Shown: positions 23,397-32,032 of the stretch, in pieces
How positions within the stretch are numbered: position 1 is the stretch's first letter
Layout: each line of letters begins with the position of its first letter
Source of the DNA: an uncultured Lachnospiraceae bacterium
Lineage (GTDB): Bacteria; Bacillota; Clostridia; Lachnospirales; Lachnospiraceae
NCBI GenBank assembly: GCA_910588405.1
Contig: CAJUPT010000035.1
Location: forward strand, 1-34,710
Length of the DNA: 34,710 nt
Direction of reading: 5' to 3'
Made by a program: the position numbers and the translations under genes
Notes under the pieces: generated by a model
The model's database searches: none
Told to the model about the DNA's origin: nothing
Seen by the model: only the letters and a program-made list of their open reading frames with translations

Positions 23397-24365
23397 GTGG
23401 AAAAATTGAAAAAGACAATAAACGGCAAAGTTTTGGAACAGGATAATGGAATCAGGCTGGAGAGATTTTTAAAAACCAGGCTCGGTCTGACCAAAAATGA
23501 AGTCAGCAGGGCGAAATTCCGTGAAAATGGGATCTGTGTAAATGGGGTGCGCAGTAAGGTCAGTGCCACTTTGGCAGCAGGGGATCTGGTAGAGGTATTG
23601 CTGGAAACCGGAAATGAGGGCTCGGAAGGGCTGAAGGCTTCAAAAGAAAAGCTTTCTGTCCTCTATGAAGACGAAGATGTCATCGTGGCAGACAAGCCCG
23701 CCGGAATCTCCGTCCATCCGGCAGGCCGCAGGGATGAGGATACTTTGGCCAACCGCCTGGCCTTCTACCTGCAGAGCAAAGGGGAAGCGTCAATCATCCG
23801 GATCTTCGGCAGGCTGGACAAAGACACCTCCGGCGTGGTGCTGGCGGCGAAAAACCGGGCGGCGGCCACCCGGCTGGAACGACAGAGAAGGAACGGGCAG
23901 ATTTCAAAAAGCTATCTGGCCATCGCGGAAGGGATACCGGAACCGGCAAACGGCCAGATTCATGCTCCTTTAGGACCAGATCCGCAAAAGAGAAAGCAAA
24001 TGTGTGTGACATCGGAGGGGAAGCCTGCCATCACCCACTATGAAATGCTTGCAGCAGGGCATGGCCATGCCCTGCTCCGATTGCGCCTGGAAACCGGAAG
24101 AACCCACCAGATCCGGGTGCATATGGCATCTATCGGCTGTCCCCTTCTGGGCGATCCCCTGTACGGAAGCGGGGCGACACCCGAGATGAAACGAACAGCG
24201 CTCCACGCCCAGGCTCTCTCTTTTTTCCAGCCATTTACCGGGGAAAAGCTCTGTGTAAAAGCCCCTGTCCCGAAAGATATGATGCTGATAGTTTCATCCA
24301 GCTTCACACCCCATACAACCCCGCAAACTTCTCTTCCAAATATTCCGTATAATACCCCGGATTAA
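23397..24365 (+). CDS. RluA family pseudouridine synthase with S4 domain
   Basis: A 322-residue RNA pseudouridine synthase. An S4 RNA-binding domain (about 18-70) is followed by the RluA catalytic domain; GRLDKDTSG (138-146) carries the catalytic Asp141, with Gly in place of the common His, and RTHQIRVHMA plus GDPLYG close the active site. The RNA target (23S rRNA, as RluC/RluD, or tRNA) is not clear. No ATG with a good site exists. GTG 23397 or TTG 23406 are the candidates; TTG gives an N-terminus MKKTINGK and a weak GTGG site. TACAAT at 23368-23373 may be the -10. Its last 62 bases overlap the convergent M32 gene. Confidence 0.85.
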   Translation: MEKLKKTINGKVLEQDNGIRLERFLKTRLGLTKNEVSRAKFRENGICVNGVRSKVSATLAAGDLVEVLLETGNEGSEGLKASKEKLSVLYEDEDVIVADKPAGISVHPAGRRDEDTLANRLAFYLQSKGEASIIRIFGRLDKDTSGVVLAAKNRAAATRLERQRRNGQISKSYLAIAEGIPEPANGQIHAPLGPDPQKRKQMCVTSEGKPAITHYEMLAAGHGHALLRLRLETGRTHQIRVHMASIGCPLLGDPLYGSGATPEMKRTALHAQALSFFQPFTGEKLCVKAPVPKDMMLIVSSSFTPHTTPQTSLPNIPYNTPD

Positions 24366-25800
24366 ACCCTTCGCCGCAAAACTCTTCCAAAATATCCCCG
24401 GTCTTTTTCACCGCTCCGAAGTGATGCAGTCTTTCTTTCATGTAAGCATGAATCTGATCCAGCTTCCCTTCCCGCAGCAGCGCATCCACCGGCAGGTCTT
24501 TTTTCATCTGATGATAAATCTGTGCTGAGATGGCGGTTCCCAGCGCATAGGAGGGAAAATAGCCGAAGCTGCCGTTGGCCCAGTGAATATCCTGCAAAAT
24601 ACCTTCCGCGTCATTCTCCGGGCGGATACCCAGATATTCCTCATATTTATCGGCCCAGATTTCGGGCAGTTCCTTCACGCTCACATTTTCCTCAAAAATC
24701 ATCTTCTCGATCTCATACCGCACCATGATATGAAGACAGTAAGTCAGTTCATCAGCCTCCGTACGGATCAGGCCCGGCTCCGCCCGGTTAATCGCCCTGA
24801 TAAACTGACGCAGCGTCACATCGCCCAGCTGTTGCGGGAAGGTTTCGGTCAGCTTCTTATAAACCGGCTCCCAGAATGCCTCGCTGCGCCCCAGGATATT
24901 CTCATAAAACCGGGACTGGGACTCATGCATACCCATGGAGCTGCCGCCGCCCACAGGCGTCTGAGTCAGCTCATCGTCGATATCCTGCTCGTACAGGGCA
25001 TGACCCGTCTCATGAATCAGAGAAAAAACAGCGCTGTCCGGCGCATCCTCATAATAGTGGGTGGTCATACGCACATCGTGATTATGAAGATTCGTGGTAA
25101 ACGGATGCTCGCTTTCCAGAATCAGCCCTCTGTCGCTGTCAAAATCCAGATATTCTGCCAGCCACAGGCAGAATTCCTTCTGTTTTTCTCTGTCATATTT
25201 CCGGTGAAGGAAGTCCGCGTCGATCTGAGGCGCTGCCTGCACCTTTTTTAACAGCGGCACAATCTTTTCTTTCAGTTCCGCAAAAAAGGAATCCAGCACC
25301 TCCATCGTGAAGCCCTCTTCAAATTCTTCCAGCATAACGTCGTACAGCTTCTGCCCCTCTTTGGCCTGCAGCGCGGCGAACTTTTTGCAGTACTCGATAA
25401 TCAGTTCCAGATATGGCGCGAACGCGGCATAATCATTTTCCTTTTTCGCCTTCTGCCACACGCCGGCAGCCTGAGCCAGTATCCGGTTATAATTCTCATA
25501 TTCCTCAATCGGAATCTTTTCCAGCTTGCTGATCTCCTTGTCCAGAAGCCGGCCGGTGGCTCTCTGAGCTTCCGTCCCATTTTCATCCGCTTTCAGCTGT
25601 CTGATAAGCTTCACAAAATCCGGCTCCAGAACCGCTCTCTGGTATTCTGCCGCCAGAACGCCCTGCACATTGGCCGTATACTCGGCCGCCCCTTTCGGCG
25701 CGCCGGTTTCATTGTCCCACTCGATCAGCGTCATGGCTGTCCGGATGGCGTTGATCCGATTTAAATATGGTTTGATTGCATCCGATAAGAATTCCTGCAT
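24304..25800 (-). CDS. M32 family carboxypeptidase (Taq carboxypeptidase-like)
   Basis: A 498-residue zinc carboxypeptidase that trims C-terminal residues from peptides, all-helical and cytoplasmic. The zinc motif is HETGH (263-267), followed about 30 residues later by the third glutamate ligand region; IRTEADELTY is a further family motif. Length is typical (about 500). ATG 25800 has AGGAGG 7 bases upstream. It is the last gene of the ruvA-to-M32 run and ends by overlapping the pseudouridine synthase gene tail to tail. Confidence 0.94.
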   Translation of the reverse strand: MQEFLSDAIKPYLNRINAIRTAMTLIEWDNETGAPKGAAEYTANVQGVLAAEYQRAVLEPDFVKLIRQLKADENGTEAQRATGRLLDKEISKLEKIPIEEYENYNRILAQAAGVWQKAKKENDYAAFAPYLELIIEYCKKFAALQAKEGQKLYDVMLEEFEEGFTMEVLDSFFAELKEKIVPLLKKVQAAPQIDADFLHRKYDREKQKEFCLWLAEYLDFDSDRGLILESEHPFTTNLHNHDVRMTTHYYEDAPDSAVFSLIHETGHALYEQDIDDELTQTPVGGGSSMGMHESQSRFYENILGRSEAFWEPVYKKLTETFPQQLGDVTLRQFIRAINRAEPGLIRTEADELTYCLHIMVRYEIEKMIFEENVSVKELPEIWADKYEEYLGIRPENDAEGILQDIHWANGSFGYFPSYALGTAISAQIYHQMKKDLPVDALLREGKLDQIHAYMKERLHHFGAVKKTGDILEEFCGEGFNPGYYTEYLEEKFAGLYGV

Positions 25801-25873
25801 GCTTCTTCCTCCTGATCTGATTTCATGATTAGCATATCCTTTCACAAAAGTTTTATGTCCGACAGTACATTTT

Positions 25874-26317
25874 TCACGACGTCCCCCACCGGTTCCTCCG
25901 TTTCAGTTCCAGATACTCCTGGTATGCTTTTTCCAATATATGCTTTTCATTAGAAAATTTTAACAGGTGATACGCCTCATAATATTTGTAATAACCGGAA
26001 TCCAGGAAAAACTCCTCCCGCTGGGGCCTGCTGTAGAAGCTGTCCGCCATCATCAGATACCAGTGGACTTCCTTCTCGATCATCTCCCAGGGCGTGTTGA
26101 AGCTGTACTGGCTCTTTCCCACATACTTCATAATTTCCGCGTCCACCCCGGTTTCCTCCTTGACCTCTCTGACGGCAGTCTGTTTGAAATCCTCCCCGCT
26201 TTCCACGGTTCCCTTGGGCAGCACCCACCCTTCATACCGGTTTTTAAAATTTTTATACAATACCAAAATCTTTCCGCGGAAAATCACCACTCCGCCGGAA
26301 CTGGTCGCTTCTATCAT
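25874..26317 (-). CDS. Nudix hydrolase
   Basis: A 147-residue Nudix hydrolase that cleaves a nucleoside diphosphate linked to another group. The Nudix box is complete at 36-58: G36, E42, R50-E51, E54-E55, G57. The N-terminal SSGGVVIFRGKILVLYK and the WVLPKG entry to the box resemble the diadenosine-tetraphosphate/MutT-like branch, but substrate cannot be fixed by sequence. ATG 26317 has AGGAGG 9 bases upstream. It lies 27 bases after the PBP gene and 73 before the M32 gene. Confidence 0.92.
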   Translation of the reverse strand: MIEATSSGGVVIFRGKILVLYKNFKNRYEGWVLPKGTVESGEDFKQTAVREVKEETGVDAEIMKYVGKSQYSFNTPWEMIEKEVHWYLMMADSFYSRPQREEFFLDSGYYKYYEAYHLLKFSNEKHILEKAYQEYLELKRRNRWGTS

Positions 26318-26344
26318 CAGGCTGCGCCTCCTGTTTTACTATAT

Positions 26345-27823
26345 TCACTGACACTTGGCGTCAAAAATTTTCTTCGCGATCGGACCTGCGTTGGTTCCCC
26401 CCGACCCGGCCTTTTCCAGGACAATACTGACTGCCACCCTAGGATTGTCCGCCGGTGCATAGCCCACCAGCCAGGCATGGGTTTCGCTCTCTGCATCAAA
26501 CTCGGCAGAGCCGGTTTTCGCCGCCGCCTGGTAGAAGTCGGATTTCACGGAGCCTCCCGTGCCGTTATTAACCACGCCCTCCATCATCGAGCCGATCAGG
26601 GCGGCCTCCTCCTCGGTCATAATCCGGACGGAACCCGGCGAGGTAAACGATTCCAGCTTATCCCCCTGAGCCGTCTCCACGCCGCTGATGATATAAGGAC
26701 TGCACATAACACCTCCATTGGCAATCGCTGCGGTAATCATGGCATTGTGCAAGGGTGTCACCTCTGTTTCCCCCTGTCCGAAAGCCGTCTGGGTCGTATC
26801 AAAATCACTGGATGTCCAAGACAGCCGAAAGCTGCTGGCCTTAGAGGGCAGTTCAAAAGAAAGGGGCTGGTTAAAGCCGGCCTGCTCGCAGGTTTCGGTA
26901 AATGCTTTTTTGTCCAGGGACAGACCCATCTCGATAAAGGCGCCGTTGCAGGACAGCTCCAGCGCTCTTTTGGCATCCACGGTTCCGTGAGCCGTGCCGC
27001 CGGAGCAGCTTACATCCACGCCGCCGGCCCGGATGGAACCGCCGCACTGATAGGAAAAATTCTCCCAGGTGTAGGGATGCTCCCGAATATACTCTAACAG
27101 GGTCAGCAGTTTAAAGGTGGAACCCGGCGAATACAGCCCCTGGGCCGCCTTGTTCAGCAGGTTGGTATTGGAATCGTCCGCAATAATGGCATCATAGGTC
27201 TCGTTGATAAAATTAGGGTCAAAATCCGGCGTGGACGTCATGGCCAGCACCTTTCCGGTAGCAGGCTCCAGAACCACGGCCGCTCCGGTATAGCCCTCCA
27301 TGGCTTCATCCAGAATCTGCTGCAATTCCGGGTCCAGGGTGACAATCACATTGTCTCCCTCATTCTTCTGGCCCATCAGCTCATTATAGATCTGGTCCAG
27401 CACGCTCGTACTGCAGTGAATCAGATGGGCGTTTGCCGCCGCTTCCACGCCGGTGGTGCCTCTGGTGGAATATCCCACTGTGTGGGCAAAGAGATTCCCA
27501 TAGGGATAGTATCTGCTTTCTTCCCCGTCTTCATCCGCCTGCGTCATGGCCAGCACATCTCCCCGTTCGGACAGAATGCTGCCCCGCAGCACCCGTTTTG
27601 CTTCCTTGTCGATCCGGGCCACATTATAGGGATTGCGCACCACTTCCTCGCTTTTTACCACCAGAAAATACCCATAATATACGATCAGAACGCAAAACAT
27701 AAACACAAACAGATAAGTCACCTGCAGAATCTGCCGGTTGGGACTGCGGCCATGCTTCTTTGTTCCCGCTTCTCTTTTCTTCTGATTTAAATACCTGCTC
27801 TGATTTCTACTCAACCTTTTCAT
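26345..27823 (-). CDS. Class B penicillin-binding protein (PbpA/FtsI-like transpeptidase)
   Basis: A 492-residue membrane-anchored D,D-transpeptidase that crosslinks peptidoglycan outside the membrane. A basic cytoplasmic tail (1-30) and one transmembrane helix (about 34-57) are followed by a short non-catalytic domain and the transpeptidase domain. Active-site motifs: S235-x-x-K238, S291-C-N293 and K436-T-G438. The short size and pairing with a SEDS gene resemble PbpA of Actinobacteria more than FtsI (about 600-700 residues). ATG 27823 overlaps the end of the SEDS gene by 17 bases, so the two partners are made in step. Confidence 0.93.
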   Translation of the reverse strand: MKRLSRNQSRYLNQKKREAGTKKHGRSPNRQILQVTYLFVFMFCVLIVYYGYFLVVKSEEVVRNPYNVARIDKEAKRVLRGSILSERGDVLAMTQADEDGEESRYYPYGNLFAHTVGYSTRGTTGVEAAANAHLIHCSTSVLDQIYNELMGQKNEGDNVIVTLDPELQQILDEAMEGYTGAAVVLEPATGKVLAMTSTPDFDPNFINETYDAIIADDSNTNLLNKAAQGLYSPGSTFKLLTLLEYIREHPYTWENFSYQCGGSIRAGGVDVSCSGGTAHGTVDAKRALELSCNGAFIEMGLSLDKKAFTETCEQAGFNQPLSFELPSKASSFRLSWTSSDFDTTQTAFGQGETEVTPLHNAMITAAIANGGVMCSPYIISGVETAQGDKLESFTSPGSVRIMTEEEAALIGSMMEGVVNNGTGGSVKSDFYQAAAKTGSAEFDAESETHAWLVGYAPADNPRVAVSIVLEKAGSGGTNAGPIAKKIFDAKCQ

Positions 27824-29126
27824 CTTCTTTCTGCTTCATGATATACAGGCCCTGCATAACGCCGAACAGGATAAATGTGCTGAGCACAGAGCTGCCTCCA
27901 TAGCTGACAAAGGGCAGGGTAATTCCCGTAGAGGGCAAAAGCTTTAGCACGCCGCCGATATTTAAAAATACCTGAACGCCGTAGACGGCCGCCAGGCCAA
28001 AGGCCACGATTTTTAAAAACACCTGCTTCATCCAGGTGGAAATCCACAGGAAAGAAATCAGCGTTCCCAGGCAGACAAGAATCATGCCGATGGCAAAGAT
28101 CGCGCCCATTTCCTCCGCCACAGCGGAAAAGATAAAGTCCTTGCTGGGAACCGGAATCTTATAAGGCATTCCCTGATACAGGCCGGAACCCAGCCATTTT
28201 CCGCTGCCCACCGCAAACAGAGACTGGGCGATCTGCCAGCCGCTGCCCGTGACATCCGCCCACGGGTCAATCCAAGCCGCCACACGGACCTGTACATGCC
28301 CGAACAGCTGATAAGCCGCCACGGAAGCCGCTATGCCCATTCCCACGCCAGCCGCCACATAGCGCAGCTTTTCAGTCGCCACATAGATAATCAGCACATA
28401 GGCGACATAAAAGATCAGCGCCGCCCCCAGGTCTTTCGAGAGCACCAGCAAAAGCACGTGGACCGCCGCCACCGCGCTGGTCAGAAACACCCTTCCGAAG
28501 GACCGGCTTTTCTGCAGCATTCCCGCCACAAAAAACACGTAGGTGATTTTGGCAAATTCCGAAAGCTGCAGGGAGATGCCGCCAATCTTGATCGACAGCT
28601 TGGCCCCGTATTCCACGTCGCCGCCCGCAAACACCAAGGACAGCGCCAGAATACCCGCTATGCCATACAGCCAGGTACAGCGGTACAGCACCTGCTCTCC
28701 ATGGCTGATCACCAGCGGAATCAGAAGGGATGCCGCCGCTGCGACCAGAATCAGAACAAGCTGACGAAAGGCCAGCTTCCCTTCCAGCCTGGTCTGCATA
28801 ATCAGCCCCACCGCCATCAAAAGCGCCGAGTTCACCACAAGCTGCCGGTTGACCCTCCTGTAAATTTCCGGGTAAATAAAAAGATAGGCCACGAAAAAGG
28901 CAAGCTGCATGGCATAAAACAGCAGCATCAGCATATCTTCCGTATTCAGATATAAGATCAGAAACCCGAGAAAATGAATAAACAGCATAAAAAATATCTG
29001 CAGATTCACCACATAGTTTCTTCCCCGCTCTGTTTTCTTGCTGAAATAATAAAAGTTGCAGAAAACATAGCAGATCATCATCACAATCAGTAAATATTTG
29101 GACAGCTCCACTATCAGATGATTCAT
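27807..29126 (-). CDS. FtsW/RodA/SpoVE family SEDS glycosyltransferase
   Basis: A 439-residue polytopic membrane protein of the SEDS family, which polymerises lipid II into glycan strands together with a class B PBP. About twelve hydrophobic segments are visible; an extra N-terminal group of helices precedes the SEDS core. LSKDLGAALIF holds the key aspartate (Q/K-D-L-G pattern), and LPSTGITLPFVSYGGSS is the diagnostic loop near the C-terminus. ATG 29126 is 3 bases past the U32 stop with GGAG upstream. Whether it serves division, elongation or sporulation cannot be told; the ZapA gene three genes upstream hints at division. Confidence 0.93.
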   Translation of the reverse strand: MNHLIVELSKYLLIVMMICYVFCNFYYFSKKTERGRNYVVNLQIFFMLFIHFLGFLILYLNTEDMLMLLFYAMQLAFFVAYLFIYPEIYRRVNRQLVVNSALLMAVGLIMQTRLEGKLAFRQLVLILVAAAASLLIPLVISHGEQVLYRCTWLYGIAGILALSLVFAGGDVEYGAKLSIKIGGISLQLSEFAKITYVFFVAGMLQKSRSFGRVFLTSAVAAVHVLLLVLSKDLGAALIFYVAYVLIIYVATEKLRYVAAGVGMGIAASVAAYQLFGHVQVRVAAWIDPWADVTGSGWQIAQSLFAVGSGKWLGSGLYQGMPYKIPVPSKDFIFSAVAEEMGAIFAIGMILVCLGTLISFLWISTWMKQVFLKIVAFGLAAVYGVQVFLNIGGVLKLLPSTGITLPFVSYGGSSVLSTFILFGVMQGLYIMKQKEDEKVE

Positions 29127-29129
29127 CCG

Positions 29130-31367
29130 TCAATCCACTCCCCGTCTAAAATGTCCTCTGGTACAGGCTCCGTCCATCGGCTTGCCCGCCAGCACATTCT
29201 GCCGGGCATTTTGCAGAACCTGCGTCAGCTGCCGCTGCCGCTTTCGGCTTTCAATGGTAAATTCCATCCGGACGGAGGCCGGCTTCAGCGCCATCACCTC
29301 AACCATCTGATCCAGAAGATAAAGAGGCTCCGCATTATATATCAGATTACAACAGCTTTTACACAGAGTTTTTACCGGGAAACGTTTCTTCTTTCTGTCC
29401 GTCATATACAAAAGCCCCTCCCTGTGATCGCAGGCATTCTCGGTCTTTTTGATGCATCCGGCCGTCGCCATCAGCGGCGCATGGCCATATACCACCAGTT
29501 CGCTGCCCTTACAGCCCCTTGCGGCCAGCTCCTTTCGGTTCAGTTCCAGAGGCAATGTCGTATAGGAAAGGCGGCTGCCCAAGGCCTTTTTCAAAAAAGT
29601 CAGCGCCTGTCGGTTCCACGTATAAAAAGAATGATCCAAAACCACCGGAATCTCCCATCCTTCCTCGCAGACCAGCCCCGCTTCATCTGCAGTTCGAAGC
29701 ACCAGGCCGTCCAGACCGCTGCCCGTCAAAAGCCTCTGACAGCCCCGCAGCCTTTTGGCATCCCGGCCGCGCAGCACCGGAGGCAAACGAAGCAGCAGCT
29801 GTTTTCCACAACCATGAGCCCGCTTAACCAGCTCTTCCAGCTGCTCAGGATCATCCCTCTGCCCCTCGTCCACAATCACCCGGTCGATTTCCGGCTCTTC
29901 TATAACCCAGAGGGCGGAAGAAAAATCCGGGACGAGAACGGTAAGCGCAGGAATCGCAGGGATTGTTTCGTCGTCGGTTTCGTTGGTTTGATTGGTTTCC
30001 CTGTATCCGGTATATTGATCATTCTCGTTATTTTTATCATCTTCGTAAACCGCGCCACTTAAATTTTTCCCTGTCAGCTCCTGTTTCAGCTGCTCCAGCC
30101 CCTGCCTTCTCAGCTCATTTAACGCCTGCACAGTTAAAAAGCAGCCTTCCTCCACCCGGACATCCAGCCGTTCAAAACAGAACCCGCTGTTTCCCGTCTT
30201 TTCCATCTGTTTTCTGACAGTCTCCACCGTCAGCGGCCGGGATTTTGCCGTCTCCACGGTTTCTCCCTCCCACTGGCAATGGATTCCATCGCATTCCAAA
30301 GCTATTCTAGCAGGTTTTCCCTTTTTAAGTGTTACAATTCCGTAAATTTTTCGTTTCAATTCCTTTGAGAGATATTGCGATTCTATGGCATTTATTATAC
30401 GCTGGTCCACGGACCGGAACCGGGGCTTCTCCGTCAGCGCTATCATCTCCTGGCCATTCCGTCTCCAGAGATAGTCGGTAAAACCGCCCCTGTCAAAAAG
30501 CTCCGACAGTATGCGCATATCCTGCGGCTCTACGGCAAATCCCTCTTTGCCATATTCCAGATAACGGTCCAGATATTTTCTGTATACGCTGACCACGCCT
30601 GCCGTGTAAACCGGACTCTTCATCCGGCCCTCGATCTTCATGGAATTCACCCCAGCCTCCACAAGCGCAGGGATATATTCCACCGTGCGCATATCTTTCA
30701 GATTCAATAGATAACGGTTTTTCTGAGAGGCAGACTTGCGATCAACAGACCTATGATCGGCAAACTCCAACTCGTAAGGCAGCCGGCAAGGCTGAGCGCA
30801 GCGTCCCCGATTGCCGCTTCTGCCGCCGATCATGCTGCTCATCAGACACTGCCCCGAATAGCAGTAGCAGATCGCACCATGTACAAAAGCCTCTATCTCA
30901 ATGGAAATCCTGCCGCGGACCTCCCTGATCTCTTCCAGTGACAATTCCCTGGCCAGCACCACCCTGGATGCTCCCAGCGTCTCCATCCACCCGGCCCCTT
31001 CCGCCCCGGTCAGCGTCATCTGGGTACTGATATGAACCGGCAGCCCGGGAAAACAATCCTTAATCCGCTGCCATACGCCAAAGTCCTGGAGTATCACCCC
31101 ATCCAGGCCATGCTCCACATATGGCGCAAGAAACCCGGGAAGCTGCGCAAGCTCCCGCTCTTTCAAAAGAGTGTTCACCGTCAAATACAGCTTTCTCCCA
31201 TGAAAATGTACATAATCCAGCGCTTCCGGCGTCCGGTCTTCCTCCACGCTCTCGGCAAAAGCCCTGGCGCCAAACCTGCTGCCGCCCATATATACGGCAT
31301 CCGCCCCTGCGCTGACCGCCGCCTTCACGCTGTCAAAGGAGCCTGCCGGCGCTAACAGTTCTACCAT
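29130..31367 (-). CDS. U32 family protein with C-terminal DUF3656, RlhA-like
   Basis: A 745-residue U32 protein. The N-terminal U32 domain starts MVELLAPAGSFDSVKAAV and keeps the cluster cysteines C167, C174, C190 and C194 (C-x6-C-x15-C-x3-C). A DUF3656-type region and a C-terminal part with a second cysteine set (GCIKKTENAC, then LCKSCCNLIYN) follow. This layout is that of E. coli RlhA (YdcP), which hydroxylates C2501 of 23S rRNA; substrate here is inferred. Residues about 440-470 form a polar N/E/D/T-rich linker. ATG 31367 has GAGG 6 bases upstream; GTG 31379 is an alternative. It sits between zapA and a SEDS gene. Confidence 0.88.
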   Translation of the reverse strand: MVELLAPAGSFDSVKAAVSAGADAVYMGGSRFGARAFAESVEEDRTPEALDYVHFHGRKLYLTVNTLLKERELAQLPGFLAPYVEHGLDGVILQDFGVWQRIKDCFPGLPVHISTQMTLTGAEGAGWMETLGASRVVLARELSLEEIREVRGRISIEIEAFVHGAICYCYSGQCLMSSMIGGRSGNRGRCAQPCRLPYELEFADHRSVDRKSASQKNRYLLNLKDMRTVEYIPALVEAGVNSMKIEGRMKSPVYTAGVVSVYRKYLDRYLEYGKEGFAVEPQDMRILSELFDRGGFTDYLWRRNGQEMIALTEKPRFRSVDQRIINAIESQYLSKELKRKIYGIVTLKKGKPARIALECDGIHCQWEGETVETAKSRPLTVETVRKQMEKTGNSGFCFERLDVRVEEGCFLTVQALNELRRQGLEQLKQELTGKNLSGAVYEDDKNNENDQYTGYRETNQTNETDDETIPAIPALTVLVPDFSSALWVIEEPEIDRVIVDEGQRDDPEQLEELVKRAHGCGKQLLLRLPPVLRGRDAKRLRGCQRLLTGSGLDGLVLRTADEAGLVCEEGWEIPVVLDHSFYTWNRQALTFLKKALGSRLSYTTLPLELNRKELAARGCKGSELVVYGHAPLMATAGCIKKTENACDHREGLLYMTDRKKKRFPVKTLCKSCCNLIYNAEPLYLLDQMVEVMALKPASVRMEFTIESRKRQRQLTQVLQNARQNVLAGKPMDGACTRGHFRRGVD

Positions 31368-31381
31368 AGATTCCCTCACCT

Positions 31382-31927
31382 TTATTCTGATTCCGGCCCA
31401 TTACTATTTTCATGATTTTCTTTCGGGACATTTTCCATTGTACCATTTTCCGTTTCCTGTCCATGGTCCGCATTTTGGCCCTGTCCCGCATCCGGACTTT
31501 CTCCTGCATTCTGTCCCGCCTTTGGGCCAATCCCCGCTTTCAGCTTCAGCTCTTCCACCTGCTCTGCCATCTCCTCGGAGATGCTCTGCCATTCCTTCGT
31601 CTCCTGCTCCTGTTTTTCCAGCTTCATCTGCGCGGAAACCAGATCATGCTTTAAGCCGTACAGCTCCTTCTCCAGCTCGTCCAGCTTTTTCTCTAGCTGA
31701 TCCGCATGGCGGCGTACCTTAAAATAATCGTCGGTAATATTCAGCTCCACCATCACATGGAAAAAATCCACGCCTTGGCGCAGGAAATTCCCCGACTGCT
31801 TTAAATCTGAAATCCTGGTATTGATATAGGCGGCCACCTTTTGGAGATAATCCTCCTCCTCATAGCCCTCCACCGTATAAACCTTACCGGCTATGTACAC
31901 CTGCGTGCTGTTCTTTCCCTGGCTCAT
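31382..31927 (-). CDS. zapA: Cell division protein ZapA-like, with long acidic tail
   Basis: A 181-residue ZapA family protein, which binds and bundles FtsZ. The N-terminal domain (1-75) shows STQVYIAGKVYTVEGYEEE and YLQKVAAYINTRI. A coiled coil follows (about 76-125, heptad-like LEKKLDELEKELYGL). The last 50 residues are G/Q/N/E-rich and probably disordered; ordinary ZapA has 85-110 residues. ATG 31927 has GAGG 5 bases upstream. It lies 105 bases after ruvB; the gap holds the small hairpin TGCGGCCTGCCGCA near 31945-31958. Confidence 0.86.
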   Translation of the reverse strand: MSQGKNSTQVYIAGKVYTVEGYEEEDYLQKVAAYINTRISDLKQSGNFLRQGVDFFHVMVELNITDDYFKVRRHADQLEKKLDELEKELYGLKHDLVSAQMKLEKQEQETKEWQSISEEMAEQVEELKLKAGIGPKAGQNAGESPDAGQGQNADHGQETENGTMENVPKENHENSNGPESE

Positions 31928-32032
31928 ATATTCCTCTTTCCCGATGCGGCCTGCCGCACCAATAGGCCGTTTTGATCACTCACTCTCAAATTCTCTTATT
32001 CCGATCCGTATACTTTTCTCAGACACGGGCTG

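Noticed and set aside
31945..31958. TGCGGCCTGCCGCA palindrome as ruvB terminator
   Set aside because: It is 75 bases past the ruvB stop, lacks a U-tract and is followed by the zapA ribosome binding site; more likely a small leader hairpin.
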